A stretch of 43,224 nucleotides of DNA from an uncultured Saprospiraceae bacterium (GCA_938015415.1 CALLPK010000012.1:1-43224), one strand, 5' to 3'. Shown: positions 1 to 8,040, numbered from the stretch's first letter. Numbers and translations: made by a program. Notes: generated by a model from the letters alone, not told the origin.

Positions 1-1
1 C

Positions 2-601
2 CTGTCCGCAGTCGGCGTAGCGCCAAATACCGAAAACCTCGGACTGGAAACACTCGGCATCAAAACCGACCGTGGAATGGTAGAGGTAGATGAATTTTAC
101 CGGACCAACGTGGACGGAATTTACGCCATCGGTGACATCACCAAAGGTCAGGCACTCGCCCACGTGGCCAGCGCAGAAGGGATTACTTGTGTAGAAAAAA
201 TAGCAGGACATCACCCGGAACCCATCGACTACAACAATGTCCCCGGTTGTACTTACTGTATCCCGGAAATTGCTTCCGTAGGATATACCGAAACAGGTGC
301 CAAAGAGGCTGGATACGAAATTAAAGTGGGGAAATTTCCTTTTTCTGCCTCGGGTAAAGCCAGTGCTGCCGGCGCAAAAACGGGATTCGTCAAAGTTATT
401 TTTGATGCGAAATACGGAGAGTTTCTCGGTGCGCACATGATCGGTATGAACGTTACCGAAATGATCGCTGAGGTCGTTGCCGCCCGTAAACTGGAAACTA
501 CAGGACACGAAATCATTAAGTCAATTCACCCGCATCCGACCATGAGTGAGGCGGTGATGGAGGCGGCTGCGGCGGCGTACGATGAGGTGATTCACTTGTA
601 G
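2..601 (+). CDS. lpdA: Dihydrolipoyl dehydrogenase (E3), C-terminal part, cut by the left window edge
   Basis: The frame is open from base 2 with no start, so this is the last ~199 residues of a longer gene. E3 is a flavoprotein that reoxidises dihydrolipoamide in 2-oxoacid dehydrogenase and glycine cleavage complexes, using NAD+. Visible family features are the GIYAIGDI segment, which contacts FAD, followed by the C-terminal dimerisation domain. That domain contains GCTYCIPEIASVG and the strongly conserved HPHPTMSEA motif, whose His and Glu form the proton-transfer dyad acting across the dimer. The N-terminal FAD/NAD domains and the CxxxxC redox disulfide lie outside the window. A terminator-like hairpin follows about 110 bases after the stop. 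Identification is secure at family level; which complex it serves cannot be seen. Confidence 0.95.
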   Translation: MSAVGVAPNTENLGLETLGIKTDRGMVEVDEFYRTNVDGIYAIGDITKGQALAHVASAEGITCVEKIAGHHPEPIDYNNVPGCTYCIPEIASVGYTETGAKEAGYEIKVGKFPFSASGKASAAGAKTGFVKVIFDAKYGEFLGAHMIGMNVTEMIAEVVAARKLETTGHEIIKSIHPHPTMSEAVMEAAAAAYDEVIHL

Positions 602-611
602 GTCTTTGACC

Positions 612-664
612 GTTGAATCACTTCGTTTGTTGAATCGCTTTGCTTGTTGAAATGTTGAATCGCT
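612..664. repeat. GTTGAATC-type intergenic repeat, copy A
   Basis: Three near-copies of GTTGAATCRC and one GTTGAAAT lie just after the lpdA stop, spaced by CTTCGTTT- and TTTGCTT-like spacers. The same word family recurs in three other intergenic places in the window (near 13.55, 22.43 and 30.03/31.88 kb) and almost nowhere inside genes. No long inverted partner is obvious at this copy. Function unknown. Confidence 0.6.
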
Positions 665-708
665 TCGATAGAAAGAATGGCTCAATAACATTTCAATAGA
701 TTAGAAAA

Positions 709-753
709 TAAAAACTTCCTTAAGCGTTTGGTGCGTTTGAGGGAGTTTTTTTT
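709..753 (+). terminator. Terminator-like hairpin downstream of lpdA
   Basis: AAAACTTCCTTAAGCG pairs imperfectly (several G-T wobbles) with CGTTTGAGGGAGTTTT across a 7-base loop, followed by a run of eight T. Position and T-run fit a rho-independent terminator for lpdA. Confidence 0.6.
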
Positions 754-886
754 GGGTAGAATAGAGTTAATCTAAAGGTTTTAAATCTCGGTGGAATGCT
801 GGTCAAAGGTTGGTTGTAACGTTTTGTTATTGATATAATGGTTGGTTCAAACGACGGTAATGCCATTTACGCTATGTCCTATTATT

Positions 887-1504
887 TTATTTAAAGTATT
901 TTTCTAATTCTAATTTTGTCAACTCAAAAAGTCTTAAGCCTAAGCGAAATATTTGTGTTTTTCCAGCATCTGGCATATATCCATTTTCACTGTAGTTATT
1001 TTCCGAATTTTTTATAGCTCTTTTTAAGTAAGTTTGATGTTGAGTATGATCAAAGCCTCCATATCTTTCGTGAACATGTATTTTCCAGTTTTTACATTGC
1101 TCAATATTATTTTCAGGTGGAGTGCTATTTTCAAAATGATCATTTAACCAGACTTCAAAGCATGGATTTGAGATTACAACATTCCATTCTTTTTGTGCCA
1201 CTTCTTTTTGAAGTTCATGAATTTGACCTCCCCACCTATCTACATCAATTACAAACCATAGTTCAAAATCGCCATCGTCCGAATTGTGATTTGAAATTGC
1301 CTTATTAGCGTTAGGTATTAAATGTTTTGGTGAACTTTTTCCATCTTCACTTGGAACTGTTACGATTTTTATTTTCTTAGTCAAAAGATGAAAAAAATTA
1401 AAATATTCGGGTTCTTTGTGACTACCTTCGCATACTACTATAAAAATAGTAGCATCTTTCCAAGGTTCTTTTTTTAGGTATTCTCTTTTATTGAGCAAAG
1501 GCAT
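887..1504 (-). CDS. RloB-like TOPRIM-type protein, second gene of an ATPase/RloB pair
   Basis: A 205-residue protein with RloB-family hallmarks: a hydrophobic strand ending in VVCEGSHKEPEYF (residues 23-35, acidic CEG..E..YF motif), the Asp pair DVDR (87-90) and the motif NPCFEVWL (113-120). These match the TOPRIM-like catalytic layout (Glu, then DxD). The family was first named for genes linked to type I restriction loci, and RloB-like proteins paired with AAA ATPases resemble abortive-infection modules such as lactococcal AbiL, a comparison made from memory. Its start lies 17 bases inside the end of the upstream ATPase gene on the same strand, so translation is probably coupled. No methylase, specificity subunit or helicase is nearby. 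The region is visibly richer in A/T than lpdA, which fits horizontal transfer. A role as the nuclease effector of a split OLD-type defence pair is inferred. Confidence 0.8.
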   Translation of the reverse strand: MPLLNKREYLKKEPWKDATIFIVVCEGSHKEPEYFNFFHLLTKKIKIVTVPSEDGKSSPKHLIPNANKAISNHNSDDGDFELWFVIDVDRWGGQIHELQKEVAQKEWNVVISNPCFEVWLNDHFENSTPPENNIEQCKNWKIHVHERYGGFDHTQHQTYLKRAIKNSENNYSENGYMPDAGKTQIFRLGLRLFELTKLELEKYFK

Positions 1505-2855
1505 AGTTATTCCAATTTAAATCTTTTAAATTTCCTAAAAAAGGAATTCCTCCATACCTTCCATTTAAATACCCTTTTCTAATATTCTTAGTATGATGCT
1601 CTTTAAATTCACTAAGAGCATATAAATCTGTACAGCCATTTCTATCTTTCTCTGCAAACCAGATTTCATCCTGTCGAAAAATTTCTTGATCAAGTAAATT
1701 AGATTCATGAGTGCTAAAAATTAATTGACCTTTAGTTTTAGTATCTCCTGAGAACTTATGTATCAATTCTTTTATTAATAGTGGATGAATGCTTCTTTCA
1801 ATTTCATCAACAATATAAACTTTATCTTTGCTTACAATATCTTGGAAAGCGGGTATGTAGTCTAGTAACCTTATAGTCCCATCTGATTCTTCGTTTAGAT
1901 AAAAATTAGCTTTTGTATTATTTAATCCTTCATGCTCAAGAATTAATCTTTTCACATAAACTTCATTATCCTCCTTTACTAGTAGAATTTCATCTCCCAT
2001 TCTAGTTCTTAAACCAATCATCTTTTTTGGTGATTCTTCTATTTCCTTCATAAGTTCATCTAAATCTGAAAGATTATCCTCTCCAAAAAATTCTTTTATC
2101 GGTTTTTTTTCAGTTTTAATATTCTTAATTCCTGTATGAAATGAACACATAGTGTCATTGGCATATTTATGAAAGCTTCTGTTCGTGTCAATTCTATGAG
2201 CTAAAGCAGCGGGTCTTGATGATGGAGTAATTACTTGTACAGTTCTCTCAAACCATTTAAACGCAGTTTCTAAGTTAGTTAAAAACGGATTATCCAATGT
2301 TGATAAAAGTTTAAGTAGAGGTTTGTCCGGTTTACTTAAGTTTTTTTCAATAACTTTTTTTAGTGTTTTACTTTCAATGTCTTCTTCAAATTCGCTAGAA
2401 AACTTAGTATTAATTTTCCCGTTTTTAGTTGTTTGTCTTTCAAAAATTAAAATATCATTACATTTACCAACACCAGATATAAACAATTCCTCATTAATTA
2501 TTATCCCTTCATTTAATTTTAAAGCATAAGTAAAGGGGATACCTTCACTTATAAATTCAATTCCTAGCAATATCTCTACATCACTTCTATTTTTATGGAA
2601 TTTAAACTTATGTTGCTCGATTCTCGAAGGAATCTCTTCTTCTAAGATAATATCTATTAGGTAAGAAATTGATTTAATCAAGTTCGATTTTCCTGAACCA
2701 TTTGCTCCATAGATAACAGATAGTTTTAAAAAATCGAAATGGTCGAGATTATATTTATGGTGTGATAATCTAGTGTATTTGGGACTTGGAAGTAGATTAA
2801 ATTCTCTTCGTTCTCCAAAAGAAAACAGGTTCTCAACTATGAATCTTATTATCAT
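1488..2855 (-). CDS. AAA family ATPase (OLD/AAA15-21 type), first gene of the RloB pair
   Basis: A 455-residue SMC/ABC-like ATPase of the overcoming-lysogenization-defect class. The N-terminus begins directly with the ATPase core (VENLFSFGERREFNLLP). Walker A is GANGSGKSN (residues 50-58). A long insertion (~60-320) separates it from the signature-like ESDGTIRLL (323-331), Walker B VYIVDEIERSIHP (346-358) and the H-loop STHESN (381-386). All motifs are intact, so it should bind and hydrolyse ATP. There is no TOPRIM domain in this chain; the following gene supplies it. Two TCACG-type inverted motifs lie upstream of the start. By analogy with OLD, PARIS and AbiL proteins it probably senses an invader and controls the RloB partner. 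That role is inference; the ATPase assignment is clear. Confidence 0.88.
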   Translation of the reverse strand: MIIRFIVENLFSFGERREFNLLPSPKYTRLSHHKYNLDHFDFLKLSVIYGANGSGKSNLIKSISYLIDIILEEEIPSRIEQHKFKFHKNRSDVEILLGIEFISEGIPFTYALKLNEGIIINEELFISGVGKCNDILIFERQTTKNGKINTKFSSEFEEDIESKTLKKVIEKNLSKPDKPLLKLLSTLDNPFLTNLETAFKWFERTVQVITPSSRPAALAHRIDTNRSFHKYANDTMCSFHTGIKNIKTEKKPIKEFFGEDNLSDLDELMKEIEESPKKMIGLRTRMGDEILLVKEDNEVYVKRLILEHEGLNNTKANFYLNEESDGTIRLLDYIPAFQDIVSKDKVYIVDEIERSIHPLLIKELIHKFSGDTKTKGQLIFSTHESNLLDQEIFRQDEIWFAEKDRNGCTDLYALSEFKEHHTKNIRKGYLNGRYGGIPFLGNLKDLNWNNYAFAQ

Positions 2856-2856
2856 T

Positions 2857-2940
2857 GCGTGATTTTTTCACGTAATGTATTAAATTATTGGTTGATTATC
2901 TAATATTTATCGTTTTTTTTAATGATTCACGTGATTTTTT
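2857..2940. promoter_or_regulatory. Paired TCACG/CGTGA palindromes upstream of the ATPase/RloB operon
   Basis: Just upstream of the ATPase start there are two related inverted motifs. CGTGA-5-TCACG lies at 2858-2872, and the perfect 8-base palindrome TCACGTGA at 2927-2934. Both are followed on the + strand by a T-run and share CGTGATTTTTT. The pair could be operator half-sites or a promoter-region hairpin. No regulator gene is adjacent, so this is only a candidate site. Confidence 0.35.
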
Positions 2941-3030
2941 AGTTATTGCTGACAACAATGGTATACCCACAACAAAAACCAAGTCGTTATCGCTACAAAA
3001 TATTTATTGGTTCTCATTTATGTTTACACT

Positions 3031-3082
3031 GAAAAAAAATACACACAACCACTCCATTTAGAAAGTGATTGTGTGTATAAAA
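3031..3082 (-). terminator. Terminator of the carbonic anhydrase gene
   Basis: ATACACACAACCACT (3039-3053) pairs with AGTGATTGTGTGTAT (3064-3078) with one mismatch across a 10-base loop. Read on the minus strand the stem is followed by eight T, 20-odd bases after the carbonic anhydrase stop. Confidence 0.8.
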
Positions 3083-3100
3083 TTCTTAGATAAAACAGTC

Positions 3101-3667
3101 CTACAACCAGTCCACCGCTCCGGTTCCCAGATTATAAAAAGCAGGAATAATTTTCACCTTTCCACTTTCTACGGCATCGCGAATAATGGACGATCTGTTT
3201 TTTAGTTCGTGAGCCGTTAGTTCTGCGTTCTTTTTTACGACGTCGTTGACAGGTGCGTCCTTTTCACTAGCAGCTAATGCCGGCGTGATGTGCGATAACA
3301 AATGATTGAGGTTGTGACCATTGTCTCCTCCTCCCATTGCGGCCGTTACGGCACCACAACTTTCGTGTCCTAATACCACAATGACCGTAGTTCCTAAGTG
3401 AGCCACTGCGTATTCAATACTGGCGATCGAAGAATTATTGGCTACGTTTCCAGCAACTCGAATCACAAATAGTTCGCCGAGACCAGCATCAAAAGCCAGT
3501 TCGGGCACTACTCTACTGTCCGCACAACTTAAAATAATTGCGTAAGGTTCCTGTCCCGACGTCAACTCACTACGACGATTGCTATTTTGTAATTTACCGT
3601 CTAGTTTGTCTTCGACGAAATTTTTGTTGCCCGCTTCTAGCCGGCTGATTACTTCCTGAATGTTCAT
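3101..3667 (-). CDS. Beta-class carbonic anhydrase
   Basis: A 188-residue protein that interconverts CO2 and bicarbonate using zinc. The family's metal site is complete: CADSR (Cys48, Asp50, Arg52) and HESC (His101, Cys104), with the conserved RVAGN segment at 70-74 between them. The length is near the usual ~190-220 for the compact bacterial type. No signal peptide is present, so it is cytoplasmic. It is a single-gene unit: a TAnnTTTG-type -7 element lies 65 bases upstream of the start, and a strong hairpin terminator follows. Likely supplies bicarbonate to carboxylases and balances CO2/pH. Confidence 0.95.
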   Translation of the reverse strand: MNIQEVISRLEAGNKNFVEDKLDGKLQNSNRRSELTSGQEPYAIILSCADSRVVPELAFDAGLGELFVIRVAGNVANNSSIASIEYAVAHLGTTVIVVLGHESCGAVTAAMGGGDNGHNLNHLLSHITPALAASEKDAPVNDVVKKNAELTAHELKNRSSIIRDAVESGKVKIIPAFYNLGTGAVDWL

Positions 3668-3731
3668 AAATAAATGATTGAGTAAAGAAATTGGTTTTGT
3701 CTCTTATTCTAAGAATAAAGAAACACACACA

Positions 3732-3739
3732 CAAAAGTA
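3732..3739 (-). promoter_or_regulatory. Candidate -7 promoter element (TACTTTTG) for carbonic anhydrase
   Basis: On the minus strand TACTTTTG fits the Bacteroidota -7 consensus TAnnTTTG. The start codon is about 65 bases downstream. No clear -33 TTTG is seen at the expected distance because the dnaA terminator hairpin occupies that stretch. Confidence 0.4.
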
Positions 3740-3746
3740 ACAATAT

Positions 3747-3779
3747 AAAAAAAACCTTGTTCTCTCAGAACAAGGTTTT
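3747..3779 (-). terminator. dnaA terminator
   Basis: A perfect 13-bp stem (AAAACCTTGTTCT with AGAACAAGGTTTT) has a three-base loop and runs into eight T on the minus strand. It lies 37 bases after the dnaA stop and is a textbook intrinsic terminator. Confidence 0.88.
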
Positions 3780-3815
3780 CCTTAATTTTTTTTCGTTTGG
3801 TTCAATTTGGCCCAA

Positions 3816-5231
3816 TTATTTTTCGTTCAGGTTCAATTTAATCTTCTTTTGTAGGTCTGTAACGGTGTCTTTAAAAATCATATCCGTATCCAACAGGTCC
3901 TGTACCGCCTTACAAGAATAGATAACGGTAGAATGATCTCTTCCTCCAAAGTTCTCACCGATGGCCTTTAGCGATTTATTGGTTAGATTTTTTGCTAAAT
4001 ACATAGACAACTGTCGGGCAATTACAATACCACGCTTTCGGGTTTGTCCTTTGAGTTTTTCAACGGGTACATCGAAATGATCCGCCACCAGATTTTGAAT
4101 AAATTCGACGGTAATTTCCTTCGACATCTGGTTCACAAAATTCTTGATCACCTCTTTGGCCAGTTCCAGATCTATTTCCCGGCGGTTGAGCGAAGATTGT
4201 GCAACGAGACTGATTAATACACCTTCCAGTTCCCGGATATTATTTTTAATATTATAACAAATAAACTCCGTTACATCGTGTGGAATATCCAATCCTTCCT
4301 GATCCATTTTAGAAGCTAAAATCGCCATTCTGGTCTCCAGATCGGGTGTGCCCAGATCAGCGGACAGTCCCCATTTAAAACGGGAAATCAGCCGTTCTTC
4401 CATCCCGTCCAGATCTTTGGGAGGACGATCCGAGGTCATGATGATTTGCTTGCCGTTCTGGTGCAGCTGATTGAAGATATGGAAGAAGATCTCCTGTGTT
4501 TTTTGCTTATTGGCCAAAAACTGAATATCATCCACGATCAAAACGTCGATCAGTTGGTAAAAGTTGACAAAATCGTTGACCGCATTATTACGAATAGAGT
4601 CGATGATCTGATTGGTAAATTTTTCGGAAGAAACGTAAAGGACGGTTTTTCCTTGTTGCTCTTTGAGCACTTGGTTACCGATGGCCTGGGCCAGATGCGT
4701 TTTTCCAAGACCTACATCGCCAAAAAGTACGAGGGGGTTGAAAGCAGTTCCACCTGGTTTGGCCGCAACGGCCATCCCCGCAGAACGGGCCAATCGGTTA
4801 CAATCACCTTCGATAAAATTTTCGAATATGTAGGAAGCGTTCAATTGTGGATCAATCTTCAGCTTGCGTATCCCGGGAATTACAAAGGGGTTTTTTATGT
4901 TACCGGTATCCACCGAACCGGGCGTGTTGGCATCGCTTTTATCCGTCGCTGCAATCGCCGCAGGAACGGGAGCAGGTTTAGACATCAGGATTTGATATTC
5001 CAAACGTCCCATGTCTCCTAGTTCCTGTCGAATAGTTCTTTTCAGCAAAGCAACGTAGTGTTCTTCCAGCCATTCGTAGAAGAATTTGTTAGGTACTTGA
5101 ATCGTCAACGCACCCTCGTCCAGCCTTACCGGCCGGATCGGTTCAAACCACGTTTTAAAGCTTTGCGAATTCACATTTTTACGAATCGTTCGCAGACAGC
5201 TATCCCACACTGTAGCACAATCTTTAATCAT
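3816..5231 (-). CDS. dnaA: Chromosomal replication initiator DnaA
   Basis: A 471-residue AAA+ initiator that binds DnaA boxes at oriC and melts the origin. All four domains can be placed. Domain I (residues ~5-80, starting CATVWDSCLRTIRKNVN and including FKTWFEPI) carries the DnaB-interaction surface. A short low-complexity linker spans ~83-112. The AAA+ core has Walker A GDVGLGKTH (171-179) and Walker B VLIVDDIQFL. The C-terminal helix-turn-helix carries the box-binding signature GGRDHSTVIY (429-438). Length is normal. The gene is monocistronic: it has its own terminator and a 586-base AT-rich non-coding gap upstream. dnaN and recF are not adjacent, which is common in Bacteroidota. Confidence 0.98.
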   Translation of the reverse strand: MIKDCATVWDSCLRTIRKNVNSQSFKTWFEPIRPVRLDEGALTIQVPNKFFYEWLEEHYVALLKRTIRQELGDMGRLEYQILMSKPAPVPAAIAATDKSDANTPGSVDTGNIKNPFVIPGIRKLKIDPQLNASYIFENFIEGDCNRLARSAGMAVAAKPGGTAFNPLVLFGDVGLGKTHLAQAIGNQVLKEQQGKTVLYVSSEKFTNQIIDSIRNNAVNDFVNFYQLIDVLIVDDIQFLANKQKTQEIFFHIFNQLHQNGKQIIMTSDRPPKDLDGMEERLISRFKWGLSADLGTPDLETRMAILASKMDQEGLDIPHDVTEFICYNIKNNIRELEGVLISLVAQSSLNRREIDLELAKEVIKNFVNQMSKEITVEFIQNLVADHFDVPVEKLKGQTRKRGIVIARQLSMYLAKNLTNKSLKAIGENFGGRDHSTVIYSCKAVQDLLDTDMIFKDTVTDLQKKIKLNLNEK

Positions 5232-5817
5232 TCTTCAGATTCTTTAACCCTGGAAAGAGGGTATAAAACAATAAATTAGATCCGTGTAGTTTCGTTTCTC
5301 AAGTATTCATAGTAGGAGAAGTAGTTGGCGACTATTTAGTAGTGTGTAGATTAGTCAGCCATTCTCAAATATGCGGGAAAATAAATTATCCTTTCTTTTT
5401 TGAGGACTACAAAAGTGATAAAATTAGTTCGTAATAAAAAATGAATTGATACACTTCTTCACATAATTATTTTTATAATTAATAAATAATTAATTGGTGT
5501 AATTTTCCTAATGACAAACAGCCCAAAGTAAGCAAAAAAAGGAAGCGTTTGAGTATCAGCCCTTTACACGTGATAACAAAGTATGCACCCATTGAATGAT
5601 CAAATATCTGAATAAAATATGCTTAAGATAAAGCGCAGGTGATATATTTTTTTAAAGTTAACTGTTTAAAAAAATAAATATATTTTAACATTTTAACAAT
5701 ATAAAATTAAATAAAAAATTCTATTACTAAAAATCAAATATTTTTTCATCCTCATATATCAACCCTTTATCCCCTAAGTATCCGTTGAATAACTGGCAAT
5801 CCGGCAGCGTTCATCTT
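5232..5817. other. AT-rich non-coding gap upstream of dnaA (possible oriC or dnaA control region)
   Basis: No ORF of credible length lies here. The stretch 5640-5750 is almost pure A/T and contains several TTTTAACA- and TTAAA-type words, and there are A/T palindromes near 5470-5500 (TTATAATTAATAAATAATTAA). Such a gap beside dnaA is where an origin unwinding element would be expected. However, I read both strands and found no exact TTATNCACA box, so the oriC reading is weak. The dnaA promoter must lie at the left end of the gap, but no clean TAnnTTTG is visible. Confidence 0.3.
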
Positions 5818-6354
5818 TTAAATTGGGTGGGTATAGGTTCCCAGGTGCACTTGCCGTCGTCCATTTTTTCTATCCGAAAAATATTTTTCCAAGCTAAAAG
5901 TAGACGAACTAAAGGCAATTTCTTTCCAGGGGATATCCGTTTCTGTAAACATTTCTACTTCCAGACTTTCTACTCCCGCCGCATAATTCAAGTCGGGCAT
6001 TGCTGCTAAAAAATGCAGATATACTTGATTGATTTTTGGAATACTAAATACGGTATGCAAACTCCTCACTTCCACGCAAATGCCTGCTTCTTCCCTTACC
6101 TCCCGGGCGGCGCCCTCCTCCACTGTTTCCCCATTTTCCAAATATCCTCCCGGAAGATTCCAGAACCCTTTCCGAGGTTCAATCGCCCGACGACACAACA
6201 TAATTTTATCTTCCCAAATTGGCAAACAGCCCACGACCATATTAGGATTCTGATAATGGATGGTTTTACATTCCTCACAAAAAAAACGCGGATGGGTGTC
6301 GGATTCAATATCCTTGAAAGAAACGGTATGGCCGCAGTTGCTACAAAATTTCAT
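5818..6354 (-). CDS. NUDIX hydrolase with N-terminal zinc ribbon
   Basis: A 178-residue protein of the family that cleaves nucleoside diphosphates linked to another group. An N-terminal zinc ribbon (Cys4, Cys7, Cys26, Cys29) precedes the NUDIX fold. The full NUDIX box is visible at residues 70-92 (GGYLENGETVEEG, then AREVREEAGI), with the metal-binding Glu residues at 85, 88 and 89. The zinc-ribbon architecture is shared with NudC-like and ADP-ribose-type hydrolases, but the substrate cannot be read. The start codon overlaps the kdsB stop as ATGA, so the two are translationally coupled. Confidence 0.9.
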   Translation of the reverse strand: MKFCSNCGHTVSFKDIESDTHPRFFCEECKTIHYQNPNMVVGCLPIWEDKIMLCRRAIEPRKGFWNLPGGYLENGETVEEGAAREVREEAGICVEVRSLHTVFSIPKINQVYLHFLAAMPDLNYAAGVESLEVEMFTETDIPWKEIAFSSSTFSLEKYFSDRKNGRRQVHLGTYTHPI

Positions 6355-7097
6355 AATTGGTCCATAAACTTTTCCAGACGAACTAAATCCTCCGGGTGAT
6401 CAATTGCAATAGATTCGAGCGTTGTTTCGGTAACGCCGATTTTCAGGCCATTACCCAGCCAGCGGAGCTGTTCCAGCTTTTCGATTTGCTCCAGTGGATG
6501 AGGATTCATTCTCGTAATTCGTTCCAGAATTGCAGCGCGATAAATGTACAATCCAATGTGTTTTCGGTAAATAACTGCTGCAGACCGATCTCTCCGGTAT
6601 GGGATGGGAGAACGACTAAAATAGAGGGCTTGTGATTGGGCATTGGTCACTACTTTTACTACATTCGGATTTTCAACCAGGCTTCGTTCGGTAATTCGCT
6701 TAGCCATGGTGGCAATTTCCAGCGTCGGTCTTTCCTGGATGAAACATACCAGCTGATTAATCTGCTCAGAAGAGATAAAAGGCTCATCTCCCTGGATATT
6801 CATGATTAACCTTGCATCGGGATATTGCAAAGCGGCCTCCGCTACCCGATCGGTTCCACTGGGATGATCCCGACTGGTCATCACTACCTGACCTCCGAAA
6901 GACTGAACAGCATCCCGGATCCGTAGATCGTCCGTGGCCACCACTACCAAATCCAGCTCCGTCGCCTCGCTTGCCCGCTCGTATACCCGCTGAATCATAG
7001 TTTTGCCCCGAATATCCACCAAAGGCTTCCCCGGAAAGCGGACCGAATCGTACCGCGCCGGAATAATTCCAATCGTCTGCGTATCATTTTTACTCAA
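6351..7097 (-). CDS. kdsB: 3-deoxy-manno-octulosonate cytidylyltransferase (CMP-KDO synthetase)
   Basis: A 248-residue cytoplasmic enzyme that activates KDO with CTP to form CMP-KDO for lipopolysaccharide core assembly. The N-terminus has the nucleotidyltransferase signature IIPARYDSVRFPGKPLVDI. Further on are DLVVVATDD (residues ~49-57), the HPSGTDRVAEA motif that binds CTP and sugar acid, and NIQGDEPFI. Length matches the family (~245-255). It is the upstream gene of a two-gene unit with the NUDIX hydrolase and is divergent from the LysM gene, sharing an 88-base gap. Confidence 0.96.
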   Translation of the reverse strand: MSKNDTQTIGIIPARYDSVRFPGKPLVDIRGKTMIQRVYERASEATELDLVVVATDDLRIRDAVQSFGGQVVMTSRDHPSGTDRVAEAALQYPDARLIMNIQGDEPFISSEQINQLVCFIQERPTLEIATMAKRITERSLVENPNVVKVVTNAQSQALYFSRSPIPYRRDRSAAVIYRKHIGLYIYRAAILERITRMNPHPLEQIEKLEQLRWLGNGLKIGVTETTLESIAIDHPEDLVRLEKFMDQL

Positions 7098-7185
7098 AAA
7101 ACCTTAATTTTATCTATTCTTACAAAGAGGTTTATGTCAAAGGGATCGAAAAGTTGACATTTTAATCTGAACATACTGAAACATT

Positions 7186-8040
7186 ATGCAATACTTACCA
7201 AAACTGCTGATCTTACTCGGCCTGCTCTTCACCGTATTCTCCGGTAAGGCTACGACCGATACTATTCCCAGTCTTATTCCACAAGATACGGTTTTTATCA
7301 ATGTCTCCAACGATAATACTTTTACCTTTTATCATACCATTCAAAAAAGTGAAACCCTCTTTAGTATTTCACAACATTATGGCCTCTCATTGAATGATCT
7401 GTATTTTTTTAATCCAAAAATCGTGGGTAATCTCATTTCTCCCGGTCAGCGATTAAGTATTCCACTACCTAAAAAATCAATTCTCCGTTATCAAGCCAAA
7501 GGCGTCAACCGGGATGCGTACTATGCGCTTTGTTATAAGGTCCGCAAAGGGGATACAGCTTATAATATTGCCCGAACCCGTTTTAAAATGCCGGTCGATA
7601 CATTGCTGGAACGAAATTCCATCATTACCCATAATCTTGATATCGGCCAGATTTTACACGTCGGCTATCTAAAAAAATCAGGTATCCCTGCGGATCACCA
7701 TAATTTTAAAAACAATCCGGAATGGACCGAAGAACGTCTCAAAGAAATGGCCTACCAAAAAGGAACGGGTGACCGGAAAGGATTCAACGAAGCGGGTGCC
7801 GCCTATTGTAAAAAAGAATTAAAAGACCGGGCTGGTCACTCGGTATTACACCGTACCGCCAAATTACGCTCCTACATTACCATCAAAAATCCCATGAACG
7901 GCAAAACTGTACGTGCCAAAGTGCTGGGGCGGATTCCAAAATCGGTACATACCAGTGATGTGGTGGTCGTGGTTTCTCGACAGACCGCCCGTGCTCTAGG
8001 AGCAAAAGACGATCGTTTTTATGTTTGGGTGAAAAAATAA
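7186..8040 (+). CDS. Secreted LysM protein with C-terminal RlpA-like double-psi beta-barrel domain
   Basis: A 284-residue exported protein. A signal peptide (MQYLPKLLILLGLLFTVFSG) is followed by two LysM repeats (~48-96, starting YHTIQKSETLFSISQHYGLS; ~115-160, starting CYKVRKGDTAYNIA) that bind peptidoglycan glycan strands. The C-terminal ~85 residues (HRTAKLRSYITIKNPMNGKT, then VVVVSRQTARALGA) resemble the double-psi barrel of RlpA-type proteins. This suggests a periplasmic wall-binding or septal/lytic role. It stands alone, divergent from kdsB. I do not recognise a specific named orthologue. Confidence 0.82.
   Translation: MQYLPKLLILLGLLFTVFSGKATTDTIPSLIPQDTVFINVSNDNTFTFYHTIQKSETLFSISQHYGLSLNDLYFFNPKIVGNLISPGQRLSIPLPKKSILRYQAKGVNRDAYYALCYKVRKGDTAYNIARTRFKMPVDTLLERNSIITHNLDIGQILHVGYLKKSGIPADHHNFKNNPEWTEERLKEMAYQKGTGDRKGFNEAGAAYCKKELKDRAGHSVLHRTAKLRSYITIKNPMNGKTVRAKVLGRIPKSVHTSDVVVVVSRQTARALGAKDDRFYVWVKK

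Noticed and set aside
612-664. Regularly repeated GTTGAATC words resembling a small CRISPR array
   Set aside because: Units are only 8-10 bases, spacers are short and not unique, there is no cas gene, and the same words recur at other intergenic sites.
887-2855. PARIS, Septu or Gabija system
   Set aside because: The partner has RloB motifs rather than a DUF4435 domain (PARIS) or HNH motif (Septu), and there is no UvrD-like helicase or fused ATPase-TOPRIM chain (Gabija).
5232-5817. Exact DnaA boxes marking oriC
   Set aside because: Reading both strands I found no perfect TTATNCACA; the closest words (TTATCACGT, TTATCACTT) have too many mismatches.
6013-6399. 128-residue plus-strand frame over the NUDIX/kdsB junction
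   Set aside because: It lies antisense to two well-supported genes with clear motifs, and its translation has no recognisable domain.
7153-7182. TTGACA box in front of the LysM gene as a sigma-70-type promoter
   Set aside because: No TATAAT-like or TAnnTTTG element follows at the right spacing, and Bacteroidota promoters rarely use TTGACA.
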